Assembly: GCF_014203895.1 (NCBI RefSeq)
Contig: NZ_JACHJY010000007.1
Span: forward strand, 62,001-126,000
Source of the DNA: Streptomyces nymphaeiformis
GTDB taxonomy: Bacteria > Actinomycetota > Actinomycetes > Streptomycetales > Streptomycetaceae
Direction of reading: 5' to 3'
DNA length: 64,000 bases
Position 1 is the stretch's first letter; each line of letters opens with the position of its first letter. The notes beneath the pieces were generated by a model. That model was given only the letters and a program-made list of their open reading frames with translations. It was not told the DNA's origin and searched no databases. Positions 34,112 to 43,488 of the stretch are shown here, one piece after another. The translations under genes were made by a program, and so were the position numbers.

Positions 34112-34879
34112 ATGAATCTGCCGGCATCGGGCAGGCGCGTGCTCGTCAGTGGTGCGTCGCGTGGCCTCGGGCGCGCGGTGGCCCAGGCGTTCGCGGCCAA
34201 CGGCGACCGGGTCGTCGTCCACTTCGGCTCGCGTGTCGACGAGGCGCGCGCGACCTTGGCGTCCCTCACCGGCGCCGGTCACGTACTGGTCGGCGGCGAC
34301 CTCACGGACCCGACGGGGGCGGCTGCCGTGGTGGACATGGCGGCGGAGGCGCTCGGCGGGGTCGACGTGCTGGTGAACAACGCGGCGGTGAACGTCCGCC
34401 ATCCTCTGGCGGAGACGCCGTACGAGGAGTGGGTGGCGGTGTGGCAGCAGCACGTGGCGGTGAACCTGCTCGCCACCGCGAATCTGAGTCATCTCGCCGG
34501 CCGGCTCATGATCGAGCAGGGCACGGGCGGCCGGATCGTGAACATCGGTTCCCGGGGCGCGTTCCGGGGCGAGCCCGACCACCCGGCGTACGGGGCGACG
34601 AAGGCCGCCGTGCACTCGCTGGGCCAGTCACTCGCGGTCTCGCTCGCTCCGTACGGGATCGGCGTCGCCTCGGTCGCCCCCGGCTTCTTCGCCACCGAGC
34701 GCGTCGCACCGCGCCTGGAGGGGCCCGAGGGCGAGTCGATCCGGCAGCAGAGCCCGTTCGGCCGGGTGGGCACGGCCGAGGAGATCGCGGCGGCGGTGCT
34801 CTGGCTCGCCTCCCCCGCCGCCGAATGGTCGTCCGGCACGATCCTCGACCTCAACGGAGCCTCGCACCTCCGGAGTTGA
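34112..34879 (+). CDS. SDR-family oxidoreductase
   Basis: 255 residues. Nucleotide motif LVSGASRGLGRAVA, NNAA motif LVNNAAVNVR, catalytic Ser in VNIGSRGAF and YxxxK in HPAYGATKAAVHSL are intact. It is an NAD(P)-dependent dehydrogenase/reductase of 3-oxoacyl reductase type; the substrate is unknown. ATG 34112 has AAAGGA 7 nt upstream, favouring it over two earlier in-frame ATGs. A strong hairpin follows directly. Confidence 0.92.
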   Translation: MNLPASGRRVLVSGASRGLGRAVAQAFAANGDRVVVHFGSRVDEARATLASLTGAGHVLVGGDLTDPTGAAAVVDMAAEALGGVDVLVNNAAVNVRHPLAETPYEEWVAVWQQHVAVNLLATANLSHLAGRLMIEQGTGGRIVNIGSRGAFRGEPDHPAYGATKAAVHSLGQSLAVSLAPYGIGVASVAPGFFATERVAPRLEGPEGESIRQQSPFGRVGTAEEIAAAVLWLASPAAEWSSGTILDLNGASHLRS

Positions 34880-34883
34880 AGAC

Positions 34884-34918
34884 GGCATGTGGGAGGGGTC
34901 TCGCCCCTCCCACATGCC
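34884..34918 (+). terminator. Strong hairpin terminator after SDR gene
   Basis: Perfect 15-bp stem GGCATGTGGGAGGGG / CCCCTCCCACATGCC with loop TCTCG, 4 nt after the SDR stop. Confidence 0.85.
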
Positions 34919-34921
34919 CCA

Positions 34922-34954
34922 CTGTCCGCCCTCCGTCACTTCGAGGGCGGACAG
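34922..34954 (-). terminator. Hairpin terminator for the convergent secreted-protein gene
   Basis: Perfect 12-bp stem CTGTCCGCCCTC / GAGGGCGGACAG with a 9-nt loop, 65 bp past the stop of the minus-strand gene. With the preceding hairpin it insulates two convergent units. Confidence 0.75.
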
Positions 34955-35019
34955 CGCGGCTGACGCCCCGTCCCGGAGCCTCGGTCGATCTGAGGGAAGC
35001 AGCCGTTGTGCGGGCAGGG

Positions 35020-36174
35020 TCAGAGCGCGGAGACGTAGTACCGGTCCACCGTCATGCGGGCGTTCGCCGCGGCGCCGGCGCGGGTTCCGGTCGTCTCCCT
35101 GGCCAGGGTGTAGAAGGAGTCCACGTAGTCCGGGTCGTCGGTCCACCACGACGTGGGCATGGCGTCGATGATCGCGTCGACGAGCGGGATGTACGCGCCC
35201 TGGTCGGTGATCGTCAGCAGGACCGCGGCGAGGGCCTTGGCGAGCGACGAGTAGTTCGTGTCGCCGTCGTCCTCCATGATCACGGCGTCGGCCAGGTTGT
35301 ACTTGTAGTTCGACCAGTTGACCAGGATCTGGTTCGGGTAGTAGGTCGTGTTCTCGTCGTCGAGGTACGGCATGGTGACCGTGTCGACGCGGACCTTGCC
35401 GTCCGTGCCGAAGCCGGTGACGAGGGTGAAGATCTCGGCGTCGCCCTTGAACCAGGGTTCCTGGACGTCCCCGACGCTGATGGACTGGATCCGCGTCGTC
35501 CAGAAGCCGGAGTCGGCGGTGGAGAGCGCATGGGCCTCGTCCGTGGCCGGGGTGCCGATCCCCTTCGCGGCGAGTTCCTCGTCGACCACCTTGAGGCCGG
35601 CCGCGAGCGCCTTCTGCCCGTCGACGCCGACCAGGTAGACCGGCCGGTCCGGGGTCTTCGCCGCGTCCAGTTCGTGCGCCTTGCCCGCGCTGTCGTAGGC
35701 GACGATCGTCTTGGCGTCGTCGTCGGCGGGCGCCGACGCGACCAGGGGCGCGGTCGTGGCGAGGGCGGACTCGGTGACCTTCTGCCCGGCGAGGCTCACC
35801 CGCAGCAGGGACGGCGCGCCCTTGCCGAGCCCCTTCGCCTCGGCGACGTCCGCCTCCGCCTCGGCCAGGGTCGTTCGGAAGTCCTTGACCCGCTTGGCGC
35901 CGGACTTCGCGGTCAGCGCCAGCAGGTCCACGTCCTTGTTCGCCACGGCCGCTTCGGCCATCTGGCGCTGCCACGCGGGCTCGGCGAGCGAGCGGGCCAG
36001 CGCGCGGGCCGTCGCGGCTTCGATCGAGGCGACCGGGGAGGTCCTGGCCGTGTGGGTGGACGTCGCGACGGGAGTGTCGGTCGCCGCCGTGGCCGTGCCC
36101 TGAAGGGTGGTCAGGGTCAGTGCTCCCAGCGCGAGACCGGTGAGTGCCGCGCGGAGCTGTCTTCCTGCGAGCAA
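35020..36174 (-). CDS. Secreted protein of unknown function
   Basis: 384 residues from TTG 36174, chosen because GGAGG lies five nt upstream and a Sec signal follows at once (RQLRAALTGLALGALTLTTL, cleavage near ATAA). The mature N-half is Ala-rich and helical (TARALARSLAEPAWQRQ); the C-half has acidic, aromatic-rich segments (DVQEPWFKGDAEIFTLVTG, SWWTDDPDYVDSFYTL). It may belong to the DUF3103 group, but I cannot confirm this. A small inverted repeat CGTCTA/TAGACG (36308-36325) lies in its 5' region. Confidence 0.8.
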   Translation of the reverse strand: MLAGRQLRAALTGLALGALTLTTLQGTATAATDTPVATSTHTARTSPVASIEAATARALARSLAEPAWQRQMAEAAVANKDVDLLALTAKSGAKRVKDFRTTLAEAEADVAEAKGLGKGAPSLLRVSLAGQKVTESALATTAPLVASAPADDDAKTIVAYDSAGKAHELDAAKTPDRPVYLVGVDGQKALAAGLKVVDEELAAKGIGTPATDEAHALSTADSGFWTTRIQSISVGDVQEPWFKGDAEIFTLVTGFGTDGKVRVDTVTMPYLDDENTTYYPNQILVNWSNYKYNLADAVIMEDDGDTNYSSLAKALAAVLLTITDQGAYIPLVDAIIDAMPTSWWTDDPDYVDSFYTLARETTGTRAGAAANARMTVDRYYVSAL

Positions 36175-36412
36175 GGTGTCCTCCAGACAAGGGCGTTGCC
36201 CAGGTGCCCGGTCGTTCGGGTTCGGGCATGCCGGAATGCCGCCGTGCGTCGTCGCATGACGGAGGTGCGCGTGCGCGTTCGAGTGCGACGACAGTCTGGG
36301 GGATCCTCGTCTACGCGGATAGACGGCCTCTCGGCCATTCATGGGCAGTGGGGAGGGACTGCCGGAAATGTTCTTGCGAGAATGCGCCGGAGGGCGCCCG
36401 GGACGACTCCGT

Positions 36413-37891
36413 CTACTCCACCGGCCAGGTGTGCGCCGGGGCGTTGAGGTGCATGAAGTCGATGTACTGGCTCGTCATCCGACGGAGGGCAGCCGGCCGG
36501 TCCAGGTGGGCGACGTCGTGGAGGTGGTGGAACATCTCCGCCTGCCACACGGCCCCGTTGCGGGCGGAGACGCAGCGCTGCTCGACGATGCCGAGCAGCG
36601 GTTCCCGCCACTGCGCGTCGAGGCCCAGGGTGTCCAGGCCCCGGTGGGCGAGCGGGAGGAGGCGGCGCAGGACCAGTTCGGTCACGGGCACCTGGCCCGT
36701 ACCCGGCCAGTAGAGCTCGGCGTCGATGCCGCGGCGTGCCGCCGCGTGCAGGTTGTCCTCGGCGGCCGCGAAGGACATCCGGCTCCACACCGGTCGGTCC
36801 TCGTCGACCAGGGCGCGGACGAGGCCGTAGTAGAAGGCGCCGTTCGACATCACGTCCGCGACGGTCGGCCCGGCGGGCAGCACCCGGTTCTCGACGCGGA
36901 GGTGCGGGACGCCGTCGACGACCGCGTAGACGGGACGGTTCCAGCGGTAGACCGTGCCGTTGTGCAGGGTGAGTTCGGCCAGGTGCGGGATCTCGCCGCG
37001 CTCGAGGGTCTCCACGGGATCCTCGTCGTCGCAGAGCGGCAGGAGCGCCGGGAAGTAGCGGGTGTTCTCCTCGAACAGGTCGAAGACGCTGGTGATCCAG
37101 CGTTCGCCGAACCACACGCGGGGCCGCACTCCCTGGATCTTGATCTCGTCCGGCCGGGTGTCCGTGGTCTGCTCGAACAGGGGGATGCGGGTCTCGCTCC
37201 ACAGTTCCTTGCCGAAGAGGAACGGCGAGTTCGCGGCGAGCGCGACCTGCACGCCGGCGACGGCCTGCGCGGCGTTCCAGTGCGCGGCGAACTGCTCGGG
37301 CGCGACCTGGAGGTGGAACTGGGTGCTCGTACACGCCGCTTCGGGCGTGATGGTGTCCGCGTACGTGCGCAGGCGTTCCACGCCGTCGACCTCGATGAGG
37401 AGGTCCTCGCCGCGTGCCGCGAAGATCTGGTCGTTCAGGAGGTGGTAGCGCGGGTTCTCGGACAGCGCTTCGCGGTTCACGTCCTCGCGTTCGAGGGTCG
37501 GGAGCGTCCCGATCATCACCAGGTGCGCGCCGATGGCGGCGGCCTTCTCCTCGGCGTGGTTCAGGGCGTTGCGGATCTCCCCTTCCCAGGTGTCGGGGCC
37601 GCCCGCGGTGAGACGGCGGGGCGGGATGTTGATCTCCAGGTTGAAGCGGCCCAGCTCGCTCGACCAGGCCGGGTCGGCGATGGCCTCCAGGACCTCGGTG
37701 CTGCGCATGGCGGGTCTGGAGGTCTCGTCGACGAGGTTCAGTTCGATCTCGAGGCCGACCCGTGGCCGCTCGACGTCGAAGCGGGCTTCGCGGAGCATGC
37801 GGGCGAGGACGTCGAGGGAGGCGTGCGTCCTGTCGCGGAAACGGCGACGGTCGTCGCGTGTGAACGTCAGTGCCGGGACGTCACGACCCAT
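36413..37891 (-). CDS. Glutamate-cysteine ligase-like carboxylate-amine ligase (GCS2 family)
   Basis: 492 residues. GCS2 features include RVGLEIELNLVDE near residue 45 and FNLEINIPPRRL, both supplying acidic metal ligands, and STQFHLQVAPEQF. It couples an amine to a glutamate-type carboxylate with ATP; related actinobacterial proteins serve thiol or ergothioneine pathways, but none of those genes is nearby. ATG 37891 follows GGGAGGATCCG. It is divergent from the FAD oxidoreductase. Confidence 0.88.
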   Translation of the reverse strand: MGRDVPALTFTRDDRRRFRDRTHASLDVLARMLREARFDVERPRVGLEIELNLVDETSRPAMRSTEVLEAIADPAWSSELGRFNLEINIPPRRLTAGGPDTWEGEIRNALNHAEEKAAAIGAHLVMIGTLPTLEREDVNREALSENPRYHLLNDQIFAARGEDLLIEVDGVERLRTYADTITPEAACTSTQFHLQVAPEQFAAHWNAAQAVAGVQVALAANSPFLFGKELWSETRIPLFEQTTDTRPDEIKIQGVRPRVWFGERWITSVFDLFEENTRYFPALLPLCDDEDPVETLERGEIPHLAELTLHNGTVYRWNRPVYAVVDGVPHLRVENRVLPAGPTVADVMSNGAFYYGLVRALVDEDRPVWSRMSFAAAEDNLHAAARRGIDAELYWPGTGQVPVTELVLRRLLPLAHRGLDTLGLDAQWREPLLGIVEQRCVSARNGAVWQAEMFHHLHDVAHLDRPAALRRMTSQYIDFMHLNAPAHTWPVE

Positions 37892-38083
37892 CGGATCCTC
37901 CCGGGGCTCTGCGGCGCGGATCCTTCTTCCTTCAGCGTGCCACCAGGAGGCCGGCCCCGCCCGGCGCGGGCCGCCTCGGCCCCCTGGCCAGGGCAGAGCC
38001 GTGTACGCAGGGCGGTCCGGAGTGACCGAGGGTGGGGCGGGCCGCAGCGCTTTCGCCGGGTGACCCGGTTCACACCGGCGGGC

Positions 38084-38110
38084 TGTCACGTCCGGTGCGG
38101 GTCGCTTGTC
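38084..38110 (+). promoter_or_regulatory. ECF41-type promoter candidate
   Basis: TGTCACG, 16-nt spacer, TGTC, 51 bp before the oxidoreductase start. As I recall it, the reported ECF41 consensus is TGTCACA-n16-CGTC, so this differs at two positions. The downstream operon itself encodes an ECF41-like sigma factor. Confidence 0.5.
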
Positions 38111-38160
38111 CCATGGGCGTCACCGGCACCGAGGCCGGTGCCCGATCCAGGGAGGTTGAG

Positions 38161-39339
38161 ATGACCGACGGCCACCGCATCGTCGTTCTCGGCGCGGGCT
38201 ACACGGGTATGTTCAGCGCCATCCGGCTGGCTCACCGCACGCGCCGGACCGGCGTGGAGATCACCCTGGTCAACCCGTCGGGCCGGTTCGTCGAGCGGCT
38301 GCGGATGCACCAGATCGCGGCCGGTCAGGAGCTGCCCCACCACCGGATCACCGATCTTCTCGACGGTACGGGCGTCAGGTTCGTACGGGGCGCCGCCACC
38401 GCCATCGACCCCGAGGCCCGGCGCGTCACCGTCGACGGCGGCACGTCCCTCTCGTACGACACGCTCGTGTACGCGCTGGGCAGCTCCACCGACACCGGTA
38501 CGGTCCCCGGCGCCGCCGCCCATGCGTTCACGCTGAACAGCCCGGAGGTCGCCGGACGCCTCGCCGCTCGCCTCACCGAGGTCGCCTCGGCCGGCGGCAC
38601 GGTCACCGTCTGCGGCGGCGGCCTGACCGGCATCGAGGCGGCCGCGGAGATCGCGGAGGCCCACCCCGGTCTTCACGTCACCCTGATCAGCTCGGAGGAG
38701 CCCTGCTCCATGATGGGCGACAAGGCCCGCGCGTATCTGCACCGCGCTCTCGGCCGCCTCGGCGTCACGCTGGTGACCGGGGTCCGAGTGGCGAAGGTGC
38801 TGCCCGACGCGGTGGAGCTCGCCGACGGGCGGACCCTCCGCTCCGACGCCTGCCTCTGGACCGCCGGAGTCAAGGTCCCGTCGCTGGCCGCCGACGCCGG
38901 GATCGCCACCGACGACCGCGGCCTGATCCTGACCGACGCCATCCTGCGCTCGGTGTCCCACCCCCGGATCCACGCGGTCGGTGACGCCGCCGCCGTCCGG
39001 CTCGCGTACGGTCAGCTCCACGGCTCCTGCCAGAGCGGGCTGCCGACCGCCCAGTACACCGCCGACACGATCGCACGGCTGGTGCGCGGCAAGTCCGTGA
39101 AGCCGTTCCGCTTCGGCTACTTCCACCAGCCCGTCAGCCTCGGCAGGCGAGACGCCGTCATCCAGTTCACGAAGGCCGACTCCAGCCCCGTCGGCATGCG
39201 TCTGACCGGGCGCGGCGCCGTCTGGTACAAGGAGTTCGTCAGCGGCAGCCCGCTGACGACGTACCGGTACAGCAAGCGCGTGAACGTCTCCACGATCGTC
39301 TCCAGGGGTGGCCGTGCCACCCGCGAGCCCGTGGCATGA
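38161..39339 (+). CDS. NDH-2-like FAD/NAD(P) oxidoreductase
   Basis: 392 residues. An N-terminal dinucleotide fold IVVLGAGYTGMFSAIRL binds FAD, a second one TVTVCGGGLTGIEAAAEIA binds NAD(P), and RIHAVGDAAAV is the FAD C-motif. It resembles type II NADH dehydrogenases. GGGAGG precedes ATG 38161. The stop overlaps the start of an ECF sigma gene (ATGA). ECF41 sigma factors are typically encoded with a decarboxylase, oxidoreductase or epimerase, which this fits. Confidence 0.92.
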   Translation: MTDGHRIVVLGAGYTGMFSAIRLAHRTRRTGVEITLVNPSGRFVERLRMHQIAAGQELPHHRITDLLDGTGVRFVRGAATAIDPEARRVTVDGGTSLSYDTLVYALGSSTDTGTVPGAAAHAFTLNSPEVAGRLAARLTEVASAGGTVTVCGGGLTGIEAAAEIAEAHPGLHVTLISSEEPCSMMGDKARAYLHRALGRLGVTLVTGVRVAKVLPDAVELADGRTLRSDACLWTAGVKVPSLAADAGIATDDRGLILTDAILRSVSHPRIHAVGDAAAVRLAYGQLHGSCQSGLPTAQYTADTIARLVRGKSVKPFRFGYFHQPVSLGRRDAVIQFTKADSSPVGMRLTGRGAVWYKEFVSGSPLTTYRYSKRVNVSTIVSRGGRATREPVA

Positions 39340-40305
39340 ACGGCACGTCGGCCGCCGGCGCCGCGCCGCGTTCCTTGCCGTCTCTTTCGCGGCGCCGGCA
39401 GCATGATCCGGTGATCTCCACCGGCACCGGGCAGGACCCGTACCTCGAGCACCGCAGGCTGCTGTTCGCCACCGCGTACCGCATGCTGGGCAGCGTCACC
39501 GACGCGGAGGACGTCCTGCAGGACGCCTGGCTGAAGTGGAGCACCACGGACCGCGACACGGTCCGACATCCGAAGGCGTACCTGGTGCGCACGGTCACCA
39601 ACCTCTCGCTCAACCGCCTCGCCTCGGCGCGGGCCACCCGCGAGACGTACGTCGGCCCGTGGCTGCCCGAACCGCTGCCGACATCCCCGGACATCGCCTC
39701 GGAGACCGAGTTGGCCGACTCCGTCTCCACCGCCATGCTGGTGGTCCTGGAGACCCTCAGCCCCGTCGAGCGCGCCGTCTTCCTGCTGCGCGAGGTCTTC
39801 GGCTACGCGCACGCGGAGATCGCCGAGACCCTGGAGCGGCCCGAGGCGACGGTCCGTCAGATCGCCCATCGCGCCCGTGCGCACGTCCAGGCCCGCCGCC
39901 CCCCGTTTCGACACCGACCCCGGGGTGCGGCGGCAGGTCACCGACCAGTTCCTGACGGCCTGCGCGGGCGGCGATCTGAACTCCGTGAGGGAACTGCTCG
40001 CCCCGGACGTGGTCGCCTGGTCCGACGGCGGCGGCAAGGTCACCGCCGCCCGTCGTCCGCTCCACGGCGTCGACCACGTCGCGCGCTGGCTGCTCGGTTT
40101 CCTGGCCAAGCCGGAGCCGGCCGCCCTGACCATGGAGCCGGCCGTCATCAACGGCGAACTCGGCGTCCTCGCGGCCATCGACGGGCACACGGTCGGCGCG
40201 CTCTCCTTCGACATCGCCGACGGCCGCGTTCACCGCCTGCGCTTCCAGGTCAACCCCGACAAGCTCGGCGGCCTGACTCCCGACAACGGCCTGTCCACCC
40301 CCTGA
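39336..40305 (+). pseudogene. ECF41-type (SigJ-like) sigma factor with a frameshift in a C6 run
   Basis: Regions 2 and 4 are intact in the first frame (YLEHRRLLFATAYRMLGSV, DAEDVLQDAWLKW, LSPVERAVFLLREVFGYAH). The C-terminal SnoaL-like domain lies in another frame (RFDTDPGVRRQVTDQF) with the ECF41 hallmarks DGGGK and NPDKL. Both frames join exactly at a run of six C (39899-39904); with five C the protein would read ARRPRFDTDP. As sequenced, the SnoaL domain, known to modulate ECF41 activity, is lost. ATG 39336 overlaps the oxidoreductase stop. Restored length is about 322 residues. Confidence 0.85.
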
Positions 40306-40324
40306 GGGGGCGTGCCCGTGCCGA

Positions 40325-40356
40325 CGGCCCCGCCACCCGTGCGGGTGGCGGGGCCG
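40325..40356. terminator. Bidirectional hairpin terminator
   Basis: Perfect 14-bp stem CGGCCCCGCCACCC / GGGTGGCGGGGCCG with a GTGC tetraloop, between the convergent sigma gene and GH3 gene. Confidence 0.85.
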
Positions 40357-40366
40357 GGTGGGTCGG

Positions 40367-43300
40367 TCAGCGGGCGGCGCGGAAGGCCGCGGTCAGCCTG
40401 GCGACCGCGCCCGCCGGGTCACCGCTCAGCAGCAGGTGGTCGGCCTCGGCGAACGGTTTCGCCACCGGCTCCGTGATGTTCTGGCCGATGCGGTTCTGGA
40501 CGATCAGCCGGGCCCGGGCGACGAGCTGCCGGGCCGCGGTGGAGTCCCCGTGTCCGGCCGTCTGGAGGGCCCGGGCGGCGAGCCCGATCGCCCGCAGCGC
40601 CGGTTCGCCTCCCTGCGGGGTGCCGCGGAGTGTGCTCAGGCCCCAGCCGTACGGGAACTGCGGGTCGTAGCGCGTGTCGCCGACGTTCAGCGGCAGCTGG
40701 TTCTCCGACTTCGGCCAGCTCACCGGGAGCTGTCCGGTGAAGGGCCGCCGGCCGTACAGGACGTCCGCCACGCCGTCGCCCTCCGTGCCGGGCAGCCACG
40801 AGGCCACCAGGGCGTCGATCGCGGGCAGCCGGTCGCCGATGAGCTGGGGACGGCCGGAGACGACGAGGACCGCGCAGGGCATCGCGGCGCAGACCCGGTC
40901 GACGGCCGCCTTGTCGGCCGCGCTCAGTTCCAGGTCGTGGCCGTTGCCGACGTCGCCCATGCCCTCGGCGTACGGCTTCTCGCCGACGACCACGACACCG
41001 ACGTCGTGTCCGGCGGTGGGCGCGGAGGCGTCCTTGGAGTACGTGAGCGTGGTGCCGGGGTCGGCGGACTTCCGCATGGCCTCCAGGATCGTGGTGCCGG
41101 TGGTCGTCCGTCCGGAGGCGCCCTGCCAGGTGACGGTCCAGCCGCCGGCCTGGTTGCCGAGGTCGTCGGCGTTCGAGCCGGCGACGTACACGTTCTGGGT
41201 CGGCTTGAGCGGCAGTACGCCGCCTTCGTTCTTCAGCAGCACCTGCGAGGCGGCGGCCGCCTCCCGAGCGACCGCGCGGTGCTCGGCCGAACCGACGGTG
41301 GCGAGATTCGTGGTGTCCGCGTACGGCTTCTCGAAGAGGCCGAGGCGGAACTTCTGGGTGAGGATCCGGGCGACGGCGTCGTCGATCCGTGCGCTGGGGA
41401 TGCGGCCGGCCTCCGTCTCGGCGATCAGGGTCCGGGTGAAGTCCTGGTAGTTCGTCGGCACCATGATCATGTCCAGGCCGGCGTTGACCGAGGTCCGCAC
41501 GTCGCTCGGGTAGTCGCCGGGGATCTGGTCGATGGCCTGCCAGTCGCTGATGACGAAGCCGTCGAATCCCATCCGGTCCTTCAGGACGCCGTTGATCATC
41601 TCGGCGTTCGCGTGCATCTTCACGGGGCCCTGGTCGTCGCCGAGGACGTCGAGCGAGGAGTACGAGGGCATGACGGTGCCCACGCCGTGCTTCACGGCCT
41701 CGGCGAACGGCGCGAGGTGGACGGCCTCCAGCTCCTCGCGGGTGACGCGGGTGACGCCCTGGTCGATGGTGTACGAGCCGGTCGTCGACGAGCCGAAGGC
41801 GGTGCCGCCGTCGCCGACGAAGTGCTTGGCGGTGGTCAGCACCTTGTCGTTGCGGTGGAGGTCCCGGCCGTCGGGCGCGCCCTGCATCCCGTCGATCACG
41901 GTCTCCATCGCGGTGACGAGCGCCGGGTCCTCGCCGAAGGACTCGTACGAGCGGCCCCAGCGTTCGTCGCGGGTCACGCACAGGCAGGGGGCGAAGTCCC
42001 AGGGGACGCCGGTGGCCCGGACCTCCTTCGCGGTGACGGCACCGGTCCGAGCGGCGAGGCCGGGGTCGCGTCCGGCGCCGATGCCGATGTTGTGCGGCAT
42101 GATCGTGGAGCCGACGACGTTGTTGTGCCCGTGAACGGCGTCCACGCCGTAGATCAGCGGGATCTGCAGCCGGGTGGCCTGGGCGCGCAGCTGGTACGCG
42201 TCGACCATGCGGGCCCACGCCTCCGGCGTGTTGGGGGTGGGGACGGAGCCGCCGCCGGAGAGCAGGGAGCCGAGGCCGTAGCCGGCGATGTCTCCGGGCG
42301 AGCGCAGGGCGTTGCGTTCGGCCTGGGTCATCTGGCCGGCCTTCTCACGGAGCGTCATCCGGGAGAGGAGGTCCGCGACCCGCTTCTTCACCGGCAGGCG
42401 CTTGTCGAGGTAGGGCAGTCCGTGGGCGTCGATGACGACGACCGGTGTCTCGGAGGGTTCCTTGGCGCCGTCGACGGTCAGCTTCACCGGGATCGTCTCG
42501 GCCTCCTCGCCGGCCCCGTCCTTCAGGGTGGGCACGGTGATCGAGCGGGTCGTCCCGGACGGCGTCCCGGCCGGGAACTCCACGCTCCCGGTCACCGGGG
42601 TGTAGTCCTTGCCCGGCTCGGCGGGGCCGCTGTCGTCCGTCGTGTACGTGACGGTGACGGGCTCGCCGGTCGGCGCGGAGCCGGTGGTGGCGACCGTGAC
42701 GTCGATCCGGGCGGTGTCTCCTTCGTGGACGGGGTGGACCACGGCGCCGGTGGTGACCCGGGTGTTGCGGGCGGGGTCCGCCTTCCCGTACAGCTCGACG
42801 CCGTCGAGGGCGAAGCGGCCGGGCGCGCCGGTCGGCAGCGTGAGCGCGTACCCCCACATGCGGTCGAGGCCGAGGACCTGGTCGATGCCGCCGACGGGCT
42901 GGTAGTCGGCGCGGTAGTGGAAGTCGGAGAAGGGGATCTCTACTTGGTGCCAGCCCTCCCAGTCGTCGGTGAAGGAGGTCGTCCACAGTTCGGACGCCTC
43001 GCCGTTCGCCCCGCCGTCCTTGATCTCGAAGTTGATCCGCTTTCCGGAGCCGGGCGGCAGGGGGGCGGTGTTCTGGCCGTACCACCAGAAGCGGATGCCC
43101 TTGTGCGCGGTCCAGTCCCGGGCGGGCTCGTCGAAGGCGAAGTCGTGGGTGAATCCGCCCCAGCCGCTGATGTCGTAGTGGCCTTCGAGGACGTGTCCGC
43201 CCTCGGGGGCGTCGGTGCGCTCGGCGAGGGTGAGGGCGGGGTGGTCGTCGGTGTCGCTGCCCCAGGTGAAGAGGCCTTCGGCGGGCGGTCCGGCGAAGGG

Positions 43301-43453
43301 GACCTCTCCCTCGAAGCGGTCGACGGCCTGGGGCGCCGGGTCTTCGTCGGGCGCGGCGGCGCTGGGCACGGCGGCGGCGAGCAGTCCGGCGAGGACGGCG
43401 GTGGCGGCGAGCGCGGCGGCGCTCGCCCTTCTTCGGTGGCGCGGGTGCGGCAT
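40367..43453 (-). CDS. Secreted glycoside hydrolase family 3 enzyme with CBM11-like and Calx-beta domains
   Basis: 1028 residues. A Sec signal (SAAALAATAVLAGLLAAAV) is followed by a CBM11-like beta-sandwich (about 45-225: FTWGSDTDDHPAL, WHQVEIPFSDF), a Calx-beta domain (about 235-345), a GH3 N-domain (about 370-690) with KHFVGDGGT and the catalytic Asp in FVISDWQAID, a GH3 C-domain, and a helical tail after residue 945. It is probably a beta-glucosidase on extracellular glucans. GAGGAG precedes ATG 43453. It follows the GH30 gene by 35 bp on the same strand, forming a two-gene glucan-degrading operon. Confidence 0.93.
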   Translation of the reverse strand: MPHPRHRRRASAAALAATAVLAGLLAAAVPSAAAPDEDPAPQAVDRFEGEVPFAGPPAEGLFTWGSDTDDHPALTLAERTDAPEGGHVLEGHYDISGWGGFTHDFAFDEPARDWTAHKGIRFWWYGQNTAPLPPGSGKRINFEIKDGGANGEASELWTTSFTDDWEGWHQVEIPFSDFHYRADYQPVGGIDQVLGLDRMWGYALTLPTGAPGRFALDGVELYGKADPARNTRVTTGAVVHPVHEGDTARIDVTVATTGSAPTGEPVTVTYTTDDSGPAEPGKDYTPVTGSVEFPAGTPSGTTRSITVPTLKDGAGEEAETIPVKLTVDGAKEPSETPVVVIDAHGLPYLDKRLPVKKRVADLLSRMTLREKAGQMTQAERNALRSPGDIAGYGLGSLLSGGGSVPTPNTPEAWARMVDAYQLRAQATRLQIPLIYGVDAVHGHNNVVGSTIMPHNIGIGAGRDPGLAARTGAVTAKEVRATGVPWDFAPCLCVTRDERWGRSYESFGEDPALVTAMETVIDGMQGAPDGRDLHRNDKVLTTAKHFVGDGGTAFGSSTTGSYTIDQGVTRVTREELEAVHLAPFAEAVKHGVGTVMPSYSSLDVLGDDQGPVKMHANAEMINGVLKDRMGFDGFVISDWQAIDQIPGDYPSDVRTSVNAGLDMIMVPTNYQDFTRTLIAETEAGRIPSARIDDAVARILTQKFRLGLFEKPYADTTNLATVGSAEHRAVAREAAAASQVLLKNEGGVLPLKPTQNVYVAGSNADDLGNQAGGWTVTWQGASGRTTTGTTILEAMRKSADPGTTLTYSKDASAPTAGHDVGVVVVGEKPYAEGMGDVGNGHDLELSAADKAAVDRVCAAMPCAVLVVSGRPQLIGDRLPAIDALVASWLPGTEGDGVADVLYGRRPFTGQLPVSWPKSENQLPLNVGDTRYDPQFPYGWGLSTLRGTPQGGEPALRAIGLAARALQTAGHGDSTAARQLVARARLIVQNRIGQNITEPVAKPFAEADHLLLSGDPAGAVARLTAAFRAAR

Positions 43454-43488
43454 GCGGGCTCCTCGGGAGAGGGGTACGGGGGGCTGGT

